A DNA stretch of 22,341 nt from Bacteroidales bacterium UBA1187 (GTDB lineage Bacteria > Bacteroidota > Bacteroidia > Bacteroidales > Paludibacteraceae): positions 130,238 to 152,578 of the forward strand of contig DBYL01000025.1 of the NCBI GenBank assembly GCA_002309835.1, given 5' to 3'. A program made the translations under genes and the position numbers. This document shows positions 10,601 through 15,537 of the stretch, in pieces; the stretch's first letter is position 1; each line of letters begins with the position of its first letter. Below the pieces are notes generated by a model. The model made no database searches. It was not told where the DNA came from and saw nothing but the letters and a program-made list of their open reading frames with translations.

Positions 10601-11702
10601 TCTGCCGAAGAACGACGATGTTTATTACTATTACGACACCAACGGCGAAAAGATGGAGGAATTGTATGAGCATAACCTGCAGGCGCTGCGCAATAGTCTC
10701 TCCGAGAACCATGCCGGCGAACTGGCCTTCCAACCAGACGGCACATCTGCAAGCTACACGCTAGTCAAAGATGTATCGTCCAAGACCTTCGTCTTCGGTA
10801 ACCCCACCATGGGTTACATCGATATCTGGGGCTTCATCGCTGATAACACTGCGCTCAAGGCGGAGATCGGGTATATGGCTTCGGGTAATAAATATACGAC
10901 GGTCAGTCAATCTTCCGCAGAGGCAACAGAAGATGTGATCTCGAATCAGCAGCGTTACCTGCCGCCTATGCATGCGATGCTCGTGACACTCAAAAACGAT
11001 GTAGATCCGGCTACGAACCTGGTTGTCTCCGTGAAGACGAACCGTGTCCTCACTTCGCCGGCGAAGAAAGCGCCGCGTCCGGGTGCTCCGGCACGTAGGG
11101 CTCCGCGTAAGTACCCGCGGGGAATCATGACCGTTACGGCTACCAATCCTGTCTCGTCGCGTTGCTTCAGCCGACTGCTTCTCGGTCAGGGTTATCATGA
11201 CGCGGTGTACGAAGGCGAGGATGCCTTGCTCACGACTCTCAATATCGGTCACTACACCAATAACACCACACCCGCCACTCCGTTCAACCTCTATGCAGCG
11301 GATGGTGAATATGGCCTGTGTATTGATCTGCGTGATTCGATAGTCAATATACCGCTGGCGTTCTATATGAGCGACCTGCCTTTCGATCCTGTCACCCGTC
11401 TGTGGTTCTCCGGCGTCAATAATATCAGCGATGCTCTCGTGCTCTATGACGCTGTCTCGGATACCGAACGACCCATTGCCGATGGTGTTTACATTGACAT
11501 CCAAACACCGGAAAAGAATCATGAGGTTCGCTATTACATCCGCCGTCTCGGCTATAAAGCCCCGACAGGTACGGATATCGCTACGGGCTACGAACCCACG
11601 GAAACAGAAACCGATGAGGTGGTAAAGTTTATTAAGAATGATCATGTATATATCATGCGACGCGGGCAAATATATACTATTCTAGGACAACGAGTACAAT
11701 GA
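1683..11702 (+). CDS. Giant (3339-residue) predicted T9SS-exported surface protein
   Basis: The reading frame is unbroken. Residues about 12-33 form a hydrophobic signal peptide after a basic start (CLRRFEFKVR). Residues about 530-640 resemble an InlB/Listeria-Bacteroides B-repeat (GYEFKGWA ... LYAI). A module of about 190 residues is duplicated (about 868-1062 and 1350-1531). Residues about 2090-2243 look like a MAM- or galactose-binding-type jelly roll, ending in GNDFVIDDMCIF. Residues about 2750-2800 hold the W..NW..VIIP pattern seen in many Bacteroidota secreted proteins. A Lys/Arg/Pro/Ala-rich linker lies at about 3125-3148. The last residues (FIKNDHVYIM...YTILGQRV) resemble a short type A T9SS C-terminal sorting signal. 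No catalytic motif is recognised. It is most likely exported by Sec, then T9SS, and fixed to the cell surface as an adhesin, matrix or S-layer-like protein. The gene has its own promoter, no visible Shine-Dalgarno sequence, and overlaps the next gene at the stop codon. The exact function is unknown. Confidence 0.8.
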   Translation: MNSVCLRRFEFKVRFLLSISAVLYSVGMWGVGFTPTDGGLVVNLKPNDQILLSVMVDHDNDPDTPDREYFVGNYTRYTGDDYFTYESGYYLKLLQQPADATAPADMIVWTVDTALTRVDANNYASGGKNMDYALGGISYTIWNDDRTLRTYNNDRYKFFGGLEARNSNTDKYCDVVFVVPTDHEGIVSFDPKEPNGTMGRGKTFNGRTGTGFMGMTYREVYWLEIPRFNVPVSYTNAAVVTFNTTQSTLTGLRCGDIKSGRAAYAYDDDAKNPKHYNTPRTIFRLYILNEPLVSCPDSYFFAYDEQDFKKYREGPSTSPKKTWEDSTAAKKIYTMDRLSRMDQIGSTHEYQTAPMNVPVPDSSYYYVGYDDAYRHGSGSSDPLGTSTAKSQFTKIRQLPMYNLPGFYAPPGACGRMIADETSSADNLNVKFKPAGYFFRTSSGVNVPLREVEENVWMAEDMWYIEGAYMSLKGIVVLYTESEFSMADPGAKVIGWSDSVAAVDIPVYGKPGQTAAYKYGWPRIYVNNTAPNGAIEFVEADHTKHVHYSNNGHFGQDVPDQYPPSAGAKKVVIQDARLLEGYEFKGWAASADGPVVIFPKDSTTKPLKVGDELDFDALPAGLTLTDSVLNLYAIAIYKGTINVAISFLKEDGKRYFLTHPGGAPRYARARHYDDWTNVRQGIGNADNSNPNYLSSYKIIGKEGECAECAVGEYVLDPRHETMYGAEDSLVFYEDYQPDGEEYLGLYYTNPNVILANTTWAGLFTSNLGWPTPANPCVANTRITSTHYLHRVADVITRTERSNSAQPNVKYMPVTNQFDGVAEAGTDFMISGVGVVDAHYIIMPDTTAAWRDEIVFDYISEPHPREQVWSKLIGKQLLAQMKVGDDTVYFHPNPDKIFTKSAELHTSTDFRLTQSFTLIPDSRVTSVDEDDRATMETAGDEFCRYIVGGHESPMNVMHEGNYIDVVDTLRIRLTQASLSKIKDYYGRWKNGASGLHGSGATRYRDVLIRTKTFHYGAIRTHLVLTPEYDSYTFNPLEGNTKQVNFTLTKITSRPILDVENNEVSEEVFDSEDVTTSLALTPGSCSFFSGGGFFGINEAVSQHVTLATLSENKTDDNIDTLIINATVTIDAVSYPVTARVPLTQISLEGDELIWSVYEGGQRYYIMAGTGGLIFRKYKQSGSTLYKENSSTPLVKGSANAANNDTKYITPWHFRYDPENANQVSLKTESPVDRYLNIVEDAPVVHETDSAFFTYHYVNVFVNENANEEEQVKLQYDADKWLQFSLTGGSGAELRLVDTEEEASVFSWSYLLQEYSLLNNGEYPTRDTVTFGYNTNTSVNVQTRYKAYKEYSMLVGNKVLYLCREEEKDIADLISDGQEWLTEYSITRIPDARDFDGSPDPVSGLSSSLNTSTLTTTVSTSGATTSPTDVKIGGEYVNIVDTLHVTISLQEGAPAYRFKDKWSNFKSVDDAELKIPLIRKTYHDANYDSLACYVEGDEYNYTFPNTITTPVSHTFTLGTVRRVGQHVLDVENTAVAVKSATETDITDLMDLSDKDLAEIRLLDEFGKRPTWCRLGDKDENTIEVICTESGIRTPRTAYLYIAYIVVIDEQIRFVNYRLTVSQPSLYAYGNNQHLVHNSGASGDPLDAKGMQQVHENKRILYYYPDQDVELPVRESHFFGWWRWFREGTGEIGDSDIPNEDWRTMPRNVGNYNYPFRIIGDSVYIDEENPALGKKLVTMGRYTVFHYKSKDYNNVRNDPPCKTALVAPPVTEYGVAEAEKPTVTYAVDISNYYDKLPMSVSQKNQVDTARLDTMQRIPEPTLSLREVFELHPWTEMAERLEGFKSTRTTNDAGEYPLADEHYMEDHVVMAPTGNQLLLSTEQRYNYANLVKHNHSESLLGYYMRDDHWTDGGWDAARKDSMIWCGGWDADCLWYTYNPKTQKYTRSSNKITEGDDFLIVPAISNIPAGKEFDTVYYCLRSRSWSTTGIPNPNPELNTEKNDSGLYMFNICRYMVVYHQTSKYGPKVETDGKALITNDEIEQRYEVLERLNFDYNKPGTDYTVYPHPLPWADASYGYTYPETPDLPHNRLHDQSDLPNMGEYGLVNRIHYTDYWRDMEQHGGAANGYMIYCDGMSSSGQVAALTLNTTLCAGQKMFFSGYVGNPSKQSGKSNPNFTFAVQGSVDGDTWEDITTYTTGDIKPSDKWYQIYFPIVFNEAKDYAHFRVRIYNVSSSWDGNDFVIDDMCIFATKPPLIAYQANTTCKEKSEEDTPTHVLLRVDYQGITGEGYNDAKVYYTVKSVSKEGVTSFVPMIDGYLEPETHPKSEESQPDTICGKLYIPGKTYEPSDPDSIFVNMNELIDTFDVTNGVFKEGYIYENLEGIVRPVKYVVHSAQMNPVDTFTVHMSAAYKDLLSSLCGLTSYLKISNQMVLELNGDEVSDAEQTGLCANATYDIGLRVKGSLYLDNTAPINLNGTCINDWLLYGDTAEDKSVDRYTYKYDDIVKVVKDILRCEPPGTTNANQFAPNLAAVSRNEMKRMQDEQRVTLSVDKHPYDILVDLVNNGFLLLYQSNITATVYSGDSVQYVIFPILGTGSDAMQSSNVEVCPQPILIKLKPDPESAKAPLIVGGLNRPEGEMNQPIMVLASAIDVKQEISLKVDSIMPLVGIRSVELLSTDDPNFNAALHSLAYVPDIDYPTDGAYYTKGDYITLRPASTNNYYMRQGYTYTYGITMQTMLGKDTLDGGCPVGMVPFTLAIVPDYLRWDPQDATSTQWNKPANWIGINQLNQPIHANARFAPLPSTAVIIPAMTDGRPYPEMPDLDDKETYDSIQQVGFAYNVCDHIRFLPGAAISQQQYMDYTQAIIDMPLPYNQWAFRSAPIKGMISGDLFMADADNNYSTSPWEVGEFDANGRNYTTGNARYWLSLYSTSTVHKGNGTTTKDTVYAADAEWSKMANDMTISLAPAQGWAIYARTKSGNAAAVRLPKNDDVYYYYDTNGEKMEELYEHNLQALRNSLSENHAGELAFQPDGTSASYTLVKDVSSKTFVFGNPTMGYIDIWGFIADNTALKAEIGYMASGNKYTTVSQSSAEATEDVISNQQRYLPPMHAMLVTLKNDVDPATNLVVSVKTNRVLTSPAKKAPRPGAPARRAPRKYPRGIMTVTATNPVSSRCFSRLLLGQGYHDAVYEGEDALLTTLNIGHYTNNTTPATPFNLYAADGEYGLCIDLRDSIVNIPLAFYMSDLPFDPVTRLWFSGVNNISDALVLYDAVSDTERPIADGVYIDIQTPEKNHEVRYYIRRLGYKAPTGTDIATGYEPTETETDEVVKFIKNDHVYIMRRGQIYTILGQRVQ
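4285..4868 (+). repeat. Internal module of the giant protein, copy 1
   Basis: About 195 residues (868-1062) beginning at KLIGKQLL. It passes through LTQSFTLIPDSRV, YIDVVDTLRIRL, a TKTFHYG segment and YTFNP, and ends in ILDVENNEV. These landmarks recur in the same order in copy 2 at 5729-6276. The match is at protein level and diverged, so the duplication is old. Edges are approximate. Confidence 0.6.
5729..6276 (+). repeat. Internal module of the giant protein, copy 2
   Basis: About 182 residues (1350-1531) starting at MLVGNKVL. The landmarks are LTEYSITRIPDARD, YVNIVDTLHVTI, IRKTYHDANYDSL, YNYTFPNT and VLDVENTAV, which align with copy 1. A Ser/Thr-rich stretch (around 5880-5955) separates the first two landmarks and is absent from copy 1. 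Between the copies lies a region with RYYIMAG and RYLNIV motifs that may be a beta-trefoil-like unit; that is only a guess. Confidence 0.6.
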
Positions 11703-12139
11703 TGCAGCATAAATTCCATATGATAGCATGGCTTCTCGCCATCTGGATGCTATGTAGCATCGCTTCCGTTAACGCCGCGCCGCAGGTGTCTCAACCTGCG
11801 GCATGGCGCACGACACCTACGCTAAGCAACGATATCCGTCCTGCATATCAGTTCCAATCGACATCTACTTTAGCACCTATCGTCGGTACGACTTCCTATA
11901 CATCCACGGCGATCTATACGCCAGGCTCTTCCAAACCAGCCCGCGCGCGCAAGGACGAATGGGATTGGGACGACCCGGATCCGGAAGAACCGGGTGTAGG
12001 AGAAGTACCTGCTGTACCGGTAGGCGAGCCGCTTGTCTTACTTGCCCTCGCCCTACTATACCTCTGCCTCCGGCAGTTACTCTCCTTACACAAAAATAAG
12101 GATTTCAAACTGCGCCAATCCACCAAGATGGTCGGCTAA
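11699..12139 (+). CDS. Small secreted protein with C-terminal hydrophobic anchor, coupled to the giant gene
   Basis: The protein has 146 residues. Residues 1-27 are a signal peptide ending in SVNA. A Ser/Thr/Tyr-rich stretch follows, including YQFQSTST and TTSYTSTAIY, then a basic patch (KPARARK). Next comes an acidic, Trp-containing, Pro/Gly-rich linker (DEWDWDDPDPEEPG). The final unit is VPVGEP, then about 17 hydrophobic residues and a basic tail. That tripartite end (Pro-containing motif, membrane helix, basic residues) recalls PEP-CTERM-like sorting signals in layout, not in sequence. The first ATG overlaps the stop of the giant gene (ATGA), and a second ATG follows immediately, so translation is probably coupled. 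I have an impression of similar small proteins beside large Bacteroidales surface proteins, but cannot confirm a family. A role as partner or anchor of the giant protein is inference. Confidence 0.75.
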   Translation: MMQHKFHMIAWLLAIWMLCSIASVNAAPQVSQPAAWRTTPTLSNDIRPAYQFQSTSTLAPIVGTTSYTSTAIYTPGSSKPARARKDEWDWDDPDPEEPGVGEVPAVPVGEPLVLLALALLYLCLRQLLSLHKNKDFKLRQSTKMVG

Positions 12140-12222
12140 ATTCGAACAAGCCTCCAAAGATTAATCTTAATTGCGAACGAGACTCAAAAAGCGCGAACAT
12201 AGAACGTCGAGTCACGCAGCAC

Positions 12223-12251
12223 AAAAAAGTCCACATTGCTGTGGACTTTTT
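12223..12251. terminator. Bidirectional terminator between the small secreted-protein gene and tRNA-Asp
   Basis: GTCCACA (12229-12235) and TGTGGAC (12240-12246) form a perfect 7-bp stem with a TTGC loop. It is flanked by A-run and T-run arms (12223-12228 and 12247-12251) that give a U tract on both strands. On the minus strand it begins right after the 3' end of tRNA-Asp. On the plus strand it is about 85 nt after the stop at 12139 and would end the giant/small gene transcript. Confidence 0.85.
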
Positions 12252-12252
12252 G

Positions 12253-12326
12253 CGGTGCGGACGAGACTCGAACTCGCGACCTACGGCGTGACAGGCCGGT
12301 ATTCTAACCAACTGAACTACCGCACC
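12253..12326 (-). tRNA. tRNA-Asp (GTC)
   Basis: Acceptor arms GGTGCGG (12326-12320) and CCGCACC (12260-12254) pair fully, with discriminator G at 12253. The D-stem GTTC/GAAT, anticodon loop CTGTCAC (anticodon GTC at 12292-12290) and T-arm GCGAG-TTCGAGT-CTCGT are all present. CCA is not encoded. One oddity is that the outermost anticodon-stem position reads C27 against U43, so that pair is not formed unless C27 is bulged and A26 pairs with U43. A promoter at 12356-12387 and a terminator directly downstream make it a single-gene transcription unit. Confidence 0.95.
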
Positions 12327-12355
12327 GGATAGTTGCTTCCTTTCAAAAGCGGGTG

Positions 12356-12387
12356 CAAAAGTACTGCTTTTTTTTGAATTGTGCAAA
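12356..12387 (-). promoter_or_regulatory. Promoter of tRNA-Asp
   Basis: On the minus strand TTTG (12387-12384), 20 nt, then TACTTTTG (12363-12356). It is the second copy of the 44-bp cassette also found at 99-142, including the run of eight T between the boxes and the flanking TGCA. The start site would be near 12349, about 23 nt before the tRNA. The cassette begins only about 20 bp downstream of the SGNH gene stop. Confidence 0.85.
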
Positions 12388-12415
12388 TTTTTCTGCACTT
12401 TTTTTCAAAAAAACG

Positions 12416-13210
12416 TCACTTTCTGCTTTCGCGTACGGCTTTATGTGCCGATTTCTGCGTCAGACGGCGTTGCTGAGGACTCATCTGCGAGTTGCGATAC
12501 CTATTTCTGCGCACGTCTTTTCCCGTAAGCATCTCATACCAAACAGCCGCCGCCGTATACCGTCCATAGACATAATTGAGATGATATCCATCGCGACAGA
12601 GTGTGTCCCCGAGTTTCGTTTGCCGTGCATTCTGTATCGCCTGCCCGCAAGGCACAATCTTCAATCGTTCTTGTACATACTGGGTGCATGAACGTATGCT
12701 ATCCCACATCTCTTGCTGGTTATTATGATACCGCGGATAGGCGGGATGCGTAGCATCCTTGCTGTAGGCCCAGGTCTGCATCCAACATAGTTGCGCCTGA
12801 GGTTGATACGCACGGACGGTGTCGATGAGCATCGTCAGCCAGGGCTCATACGAAGAGCGGATACCGCTGTCGTGACTGGCCTGCTGGAGCGAGATATAAT
12901 CGTACTTCCCATCGCGCAGGGCTTGTCTCAAAGAGACCGTGTCTTTCAAGATACGAACCTGGGGCTCCCTTCCTTTCAGGGAAGGGTTGGGGTTAGGCTT
13001 GCAGACGCGATGCGAATAGGCTGCAGTGTCACGCATCAAGAAGTCCGCGTGTTGCTGCAACGAACAACCGCCATAATAGAGATTATGAATCTCCACCTCT
13101 ACGCCTTGCTTATCGCATAGAGGAACGAGTTCTTGTTCGACCGCATCCCAGGAGAAGGAGTTGCCGATGCATAGAACGCGGATGACTAATATGATACTAA
13201 TGAGCTTCAA
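12416..13210 (-). CDS. SGNH-type hydrolase, DUF4886-like
   Basis: The protein has 264 residues. The N-terminal VLCIGNSFS carries the nucleophile Ser of SGNH/GDSL hydrolases. YYGGCSL, YISLQQASHDSG and the C-terminal DGYHLN (Asp/His of the catalytic set) match the DUF4886 pattern. Such proteins are usually exported esterases acting on acylated sugars, but the substrate is unknown here. The only start upstream of the GNSF motif is a TTG at 13210, overlapping the polA stop by 14 nt, so translation is probably coupled. The N-terminal hydrophobic stretch is short and lacks a clear signal-peptidase site, so export is uncertain. A repeat element is inserted in frame in the middle (12961-12997). The C-terminal 25 residues are very basic. 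It is the last gene of the operon. Confidence 0.75.
   Translation of the reverse strand: MKLISIILVIRVLCIGNSFSWDAVEQELVPLCDKQGVEVEIHNLYYGGCSLQQHADFLMRDTAAYSHRVCKPNPNPSLKGREPQVRILKDTVSLRQALRDGKYDYISLQQASHDSGIRSSYEPWLTMLIDTVRAYQPQAQLCWMQTWAYSKDATHPAYPRYHNNQQEMWDSIRSCTQYVQERLKIVPCGQAIQNARQTKLGDTLCRDGYHLNYVYGRYTAAAVWYEMLTGKDVRRNRYRNSQMSPQQRRLTQKSAHKAVRESRK
12961..12997. repeat. Palindromic repeat element inserted in frame in the SGNH gene
   Basis: CCCTTCC (12967-12973) and GGAAGGG (12980-12986) form an inverted repeat, followed by a TTGGGGTTAGG flank (12987-12997). Read on the gene strand it encodes PNPNPSLKGREP, which interrupts the DUF4886-like fold between YSHRVCK and QVRILK. From memory, CCTAACCCC...CCCT-AAA-GGG type palindromes are common dispersed repeats in Bacteroidota, mostly between genes. 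The identity of this copy as one of them is inference. Confidence 0.65.
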
Positions 13211-15536
13211 GCCAGTTCTTCCCTACTCCGCAGTCGGCGATGAGGGGTACAGACAGATGCACCGCATTCTGCATCTCACCCACTACGATCGCTTTTACTT
13301 TCTCCACTTCCGCCTCGGGTACGTTGAAGTTCAATTCGTCATGCACCTGCATGATCATCTGCGCTTTCAATCCTTCTTCTTTCAGTCGCCGATGGATAGC
13401 CACCATAGCTATCTTGATGATATCGGCTGCCGTGCCTTGTATCGGTGCGTTGACGGCATTGCGTTCCGCAAACGAACGGACGGTAGCGTTATTCGACAGG
13501 ATATCCGGCAGGTAGCGCTTGCGGCCGAAGAGCGTCTCTGCAAAACCGCGTTGCCGCGCGATCTCTTTCTGTTTCTCAATATAACGGATCACACCCGGGA
13601 AGGCTGCGAAATAGTCGTCTATCAGTTGACGCGCCTCCGCCCGCGGACAGTCGAGTTGCTGCGCCAGGCCGAAAGCAGAGATGCCATAGATGATACCGAA
13701 GTTAGCCGTCTTGGCCTTACGACGTTCGTCTTTCGTGATCTCGTCCAGCGGTTTGCGGAAGATACGCGCTGCCGTCGCCGCGTGGATGTCTTGTCCGGAA
13801 CGGAAGGCCTGCAGCAGATGTTCGTCCTGACTCATATGCGCTAAGAGACGCAGTTCTATCTGACTGTAGTCGGCGCTGAGGAACAGACATCCTTCGTCGG
13901 GGATGACAGCCTCGCGGATCAACTTACCGCGCTCGGAACGGATAGGCAGGTTCTGCAGGTTCGGGTTGCTGCTGGACAGACGTCCCGTAGCCGTCACCGT
14001 CTGGTTATACGTCGTATGGATCTTCCCGTCCGCGGCGATATACTCCGGCAGAGCGGAGATATAGGTCGTAATCAGTTTTTTGAGTTCCCGATAGTCGAGT
14101 ATCAACCCTACTATCGGATGGCGTTCTTTGAGTGCCACCAGCACCTCTTCGGACGTCGAGTACTGCCCTGTGCGGGACTTCTTCGCCTTATCGTCCAGCC
14201 GCATCTTATCGAACAGCAGTTCGCCTACTTGCCGCGGGCTGTTGATGTTAAACGTCTCGCCCGCCATCTCGTATATCTGCTGCTCAAGGCTGTTCAGTTC
14301 CTGCGTCAGTTGGCTCTCCGCCTCACGCAGTTTATCGACATCAAACCGCACACCTGCCGCTTCCATCTCGCGCAATACCGGCACTAAGGGCAACTCTACA
14401 TCGTTATAGAGGTTCCACAGGTCTGCATCTCTCTTCAGCGCCGCCCAGTTCGGTTCTATCTCAGGATTGAACGCCACCTCGGGGTTGAGGAGGTACTGGC
14501 ACAGGCGGTTCTCAATGGTGTCGAAATCGGCTTTCGGCGCTTCGCTCTCAGCATTCGGCACTACTCCAAAATCACCGAAGAGATCCAGTTGGTTCGGATC
14601 TGCCGGCTTGGCTTTTTTCGGGGCACTAGGAGCACTCATCTCTTGGCTCTTGGCTCTTGGCTCTTGGCTCTGCCCCGCCGGCAGTTTCTTCAAGAGCGTG
14701 TTGAACTCCAGCTCGCGATAGAGGTTCGCGAGGGCGTTGATGTCGGGTTCTTTCTTGGTCAGCAGCGCCTCGTCCAGCGTGATGGGCACATCCGTGCGGA
14801 TGGTAGCGAGGAAGCGAGAGAACTTGATATCCTCCACCTGGCTCTCCACTTTCGTGCGCAATGCCCCTTTGATCTCGTCGGTATGGGCGAGCATGTTATC
14901 GATAGAGCCGAACTGCTGCAGCAGCGCCACGGCCGTCTTCTCTCCTACTCCCTTGCAACCTGGGATATTATCGCTTGCGTCACCCATCAGTCCCAGCAGG
15001 TCGATGACTTGCGCCTTATCCTGCAGTCCGTATTTCTCGCACACCTCTTTGGGTCCCATCACCTCAAAACCACCCGTGTGGCGCGGACGGTACATGAACA
15101 CATGATCCGTGACGAGCTGGCCGTAGTCCTTATCAGGCGTAGCCATATAGACCTCAAATCCTGCTTCCTCACCCTGCTTGGACAGCGTGCCGATGACGTC
15201 ATCCGCCTCAAAGCCGGGCACTTCAAAAGCCGGTATGTTCATCGCTTCCAAGAGCCGTTTGATGACCGGCACGGCCTTACGGATATCCTCCGGTGTCTCC
15301 TCGCGCTGCGCCTTGTATTGTTCATACGCCTCATGACGGAAGGTGCCGCCTTTCGGGTCAAACGCCACACCGACATGCGTCGGATTGACTTTCTTGAGCA
15401 GGTCATCCAGCGTAATGGCGAAACCGAAGATAGCGGAGGTGTTCTCGCCTTTGCTGTTCATGCGCGGCGAGCGGATAAAAGCGTAGTATGCGCGGAAGAT
15501 CATCGCATACGCATCTATGAGAAGCAGTTTTTTCAT
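13197..15536 (-). CDS. polA: DNA polymerase I lacking a complete 3'-5' exonuclease domain
   Basis: Start chosen at the ATG at 15536 (MKKLLLIDAYAMIFRAYY), giving 779 residues; the longer frame would run into ung. Residues 1 to about 290 are the 5' nuclease domain (FEADDVIGTL, ATPDKDYGQL, GDASDNIPG). The polymerase domain fills about 355-779, with motif A DYSQIELRL, motif B KTANFGIIYG and motif C VHDEL. Between them only about 65 residues separate QLDLFGDFG from ELPLVPVL, where family members have about 190. The Exo I DxE site is missing. Only scraps resembling Exo II (FDTIENRLCQYLLNPE) and Exo III (KRDADLWNLY) remain. Nick translation and Okazaki-fragment processing should work, but proofreading should not. 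The linker holds a 7-bp tandem repeat. One nucleotide separates it from ung (TGATATG). Confidence 0.95.
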   Translation of the reverse strand: MKKLLLIDAYAMIFRAYYAFIRSPRMNSKGENTSAIFGFAITLDDLLKKVNPTHVGVAFDPKGGTFRHEAYEQYKAQREETPEDIRKAVPVIKRLLEAMNIPAFEVPGFEADDVIGTLSKQGEEAGFEVYMATPDKDYGQLVTDHVFMYRPRHTGGFEVMGPKEVCEKYGLQDKAQVIDLLGLMGDASDNIPGCKGVGEKTAVALLQQFGSIDNMLAHTDEIKGALRTKVESQVEDIKFSRFLATIRTDVPITLDEALLTKKEPDINALANLYRELEFNTLLKKLPAGQSQEPRAKSQEMSAPSAPKKAKPADPNQLDLFGDFGVVPNAESEAPKADFDTIENRLCQYLLNPEVAFNPEIEPNWAALKRDADLWNLYNDVELPLVPVLREMEAAGVRFDVDKLREAESQLTQELNSLEQQIYEMAGETFNINSPRQVGELLFDKMRLDDKAKKSRTGQYSTSEEVLVALKERHPIVGLILDYRELKKLITTYISALPEYIAADGKIHTTYNQTVTATGRLSSSNPNLQNLPIRSERGKLIREAVIPDEGCLFLSADYSQIELRLLAHMSQDEHLLQAFRSGQDIHAATAARIFRKPLDEITKDERRKAKTANFGIIYGISAFGLAQQLDCPRAEARQLIDDYFAAFPGVIRYIEKQKEIARQRGFAETLFGRKRYLPDILSNNATVRSFAERNAVNAPIQGTAADIIKIAMVAIHRRLKEEGLKAQMIMQVHDELNFNVPEAEVEKVKAIVVGEMQNAVHLSVPLIADCGVGKNWLEAH
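14641..14671. repeat. 7-bp tandem repeat inside polA
   Basis: TCTTGGC is repeated four times (14641-14668) plus TCT. On the gene strand it encodes EPRAKSQE in the linker between the 5' nuclease and polymerase domains. The unit is not a multiple of three, so gain or loss of one copy would shift the frame and cut the protein into a 5' nuclease without a polymerase. Confidence 0.9.
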
Positions 15537-15537
15537 A

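Noticed and set aside
10761..11669. 302-residue open frame on the minus strand opposite the C-terminal end of the giant gene
   Set aside because: Same antisense artefact. The plus-strand frame carries the T9SS-like tail and overlaps the next gene in a normal coupled way.
1683..11702. Giant gene as an insertion brought by a transposon or phage
   Set aside because: No transposase, integrase, terminal repeats or attachment-site duplication was seen around it. The adjacent tRNA fragment at 1-25 points away from it and no repeat of that tRNA end was seen at the other side.
12157..12168. Perfect 12-bp palindrome AAGATTAATCTT after the small secreted-protein gene
   Set aside because: It is AT-rich with no loop and no following T-run. 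The clear hairpin at 12223-12251 explains termination, so no function is claimed.
12105..12398. 97-residue frame containing VVQLVRIPACHAVGREFESRPH
   Set aside because: This is the familiar translation of a tRNA gene in a protein frame. The DNA folds as tRNA-Asp, and the frame also spans its promoter and terminator.
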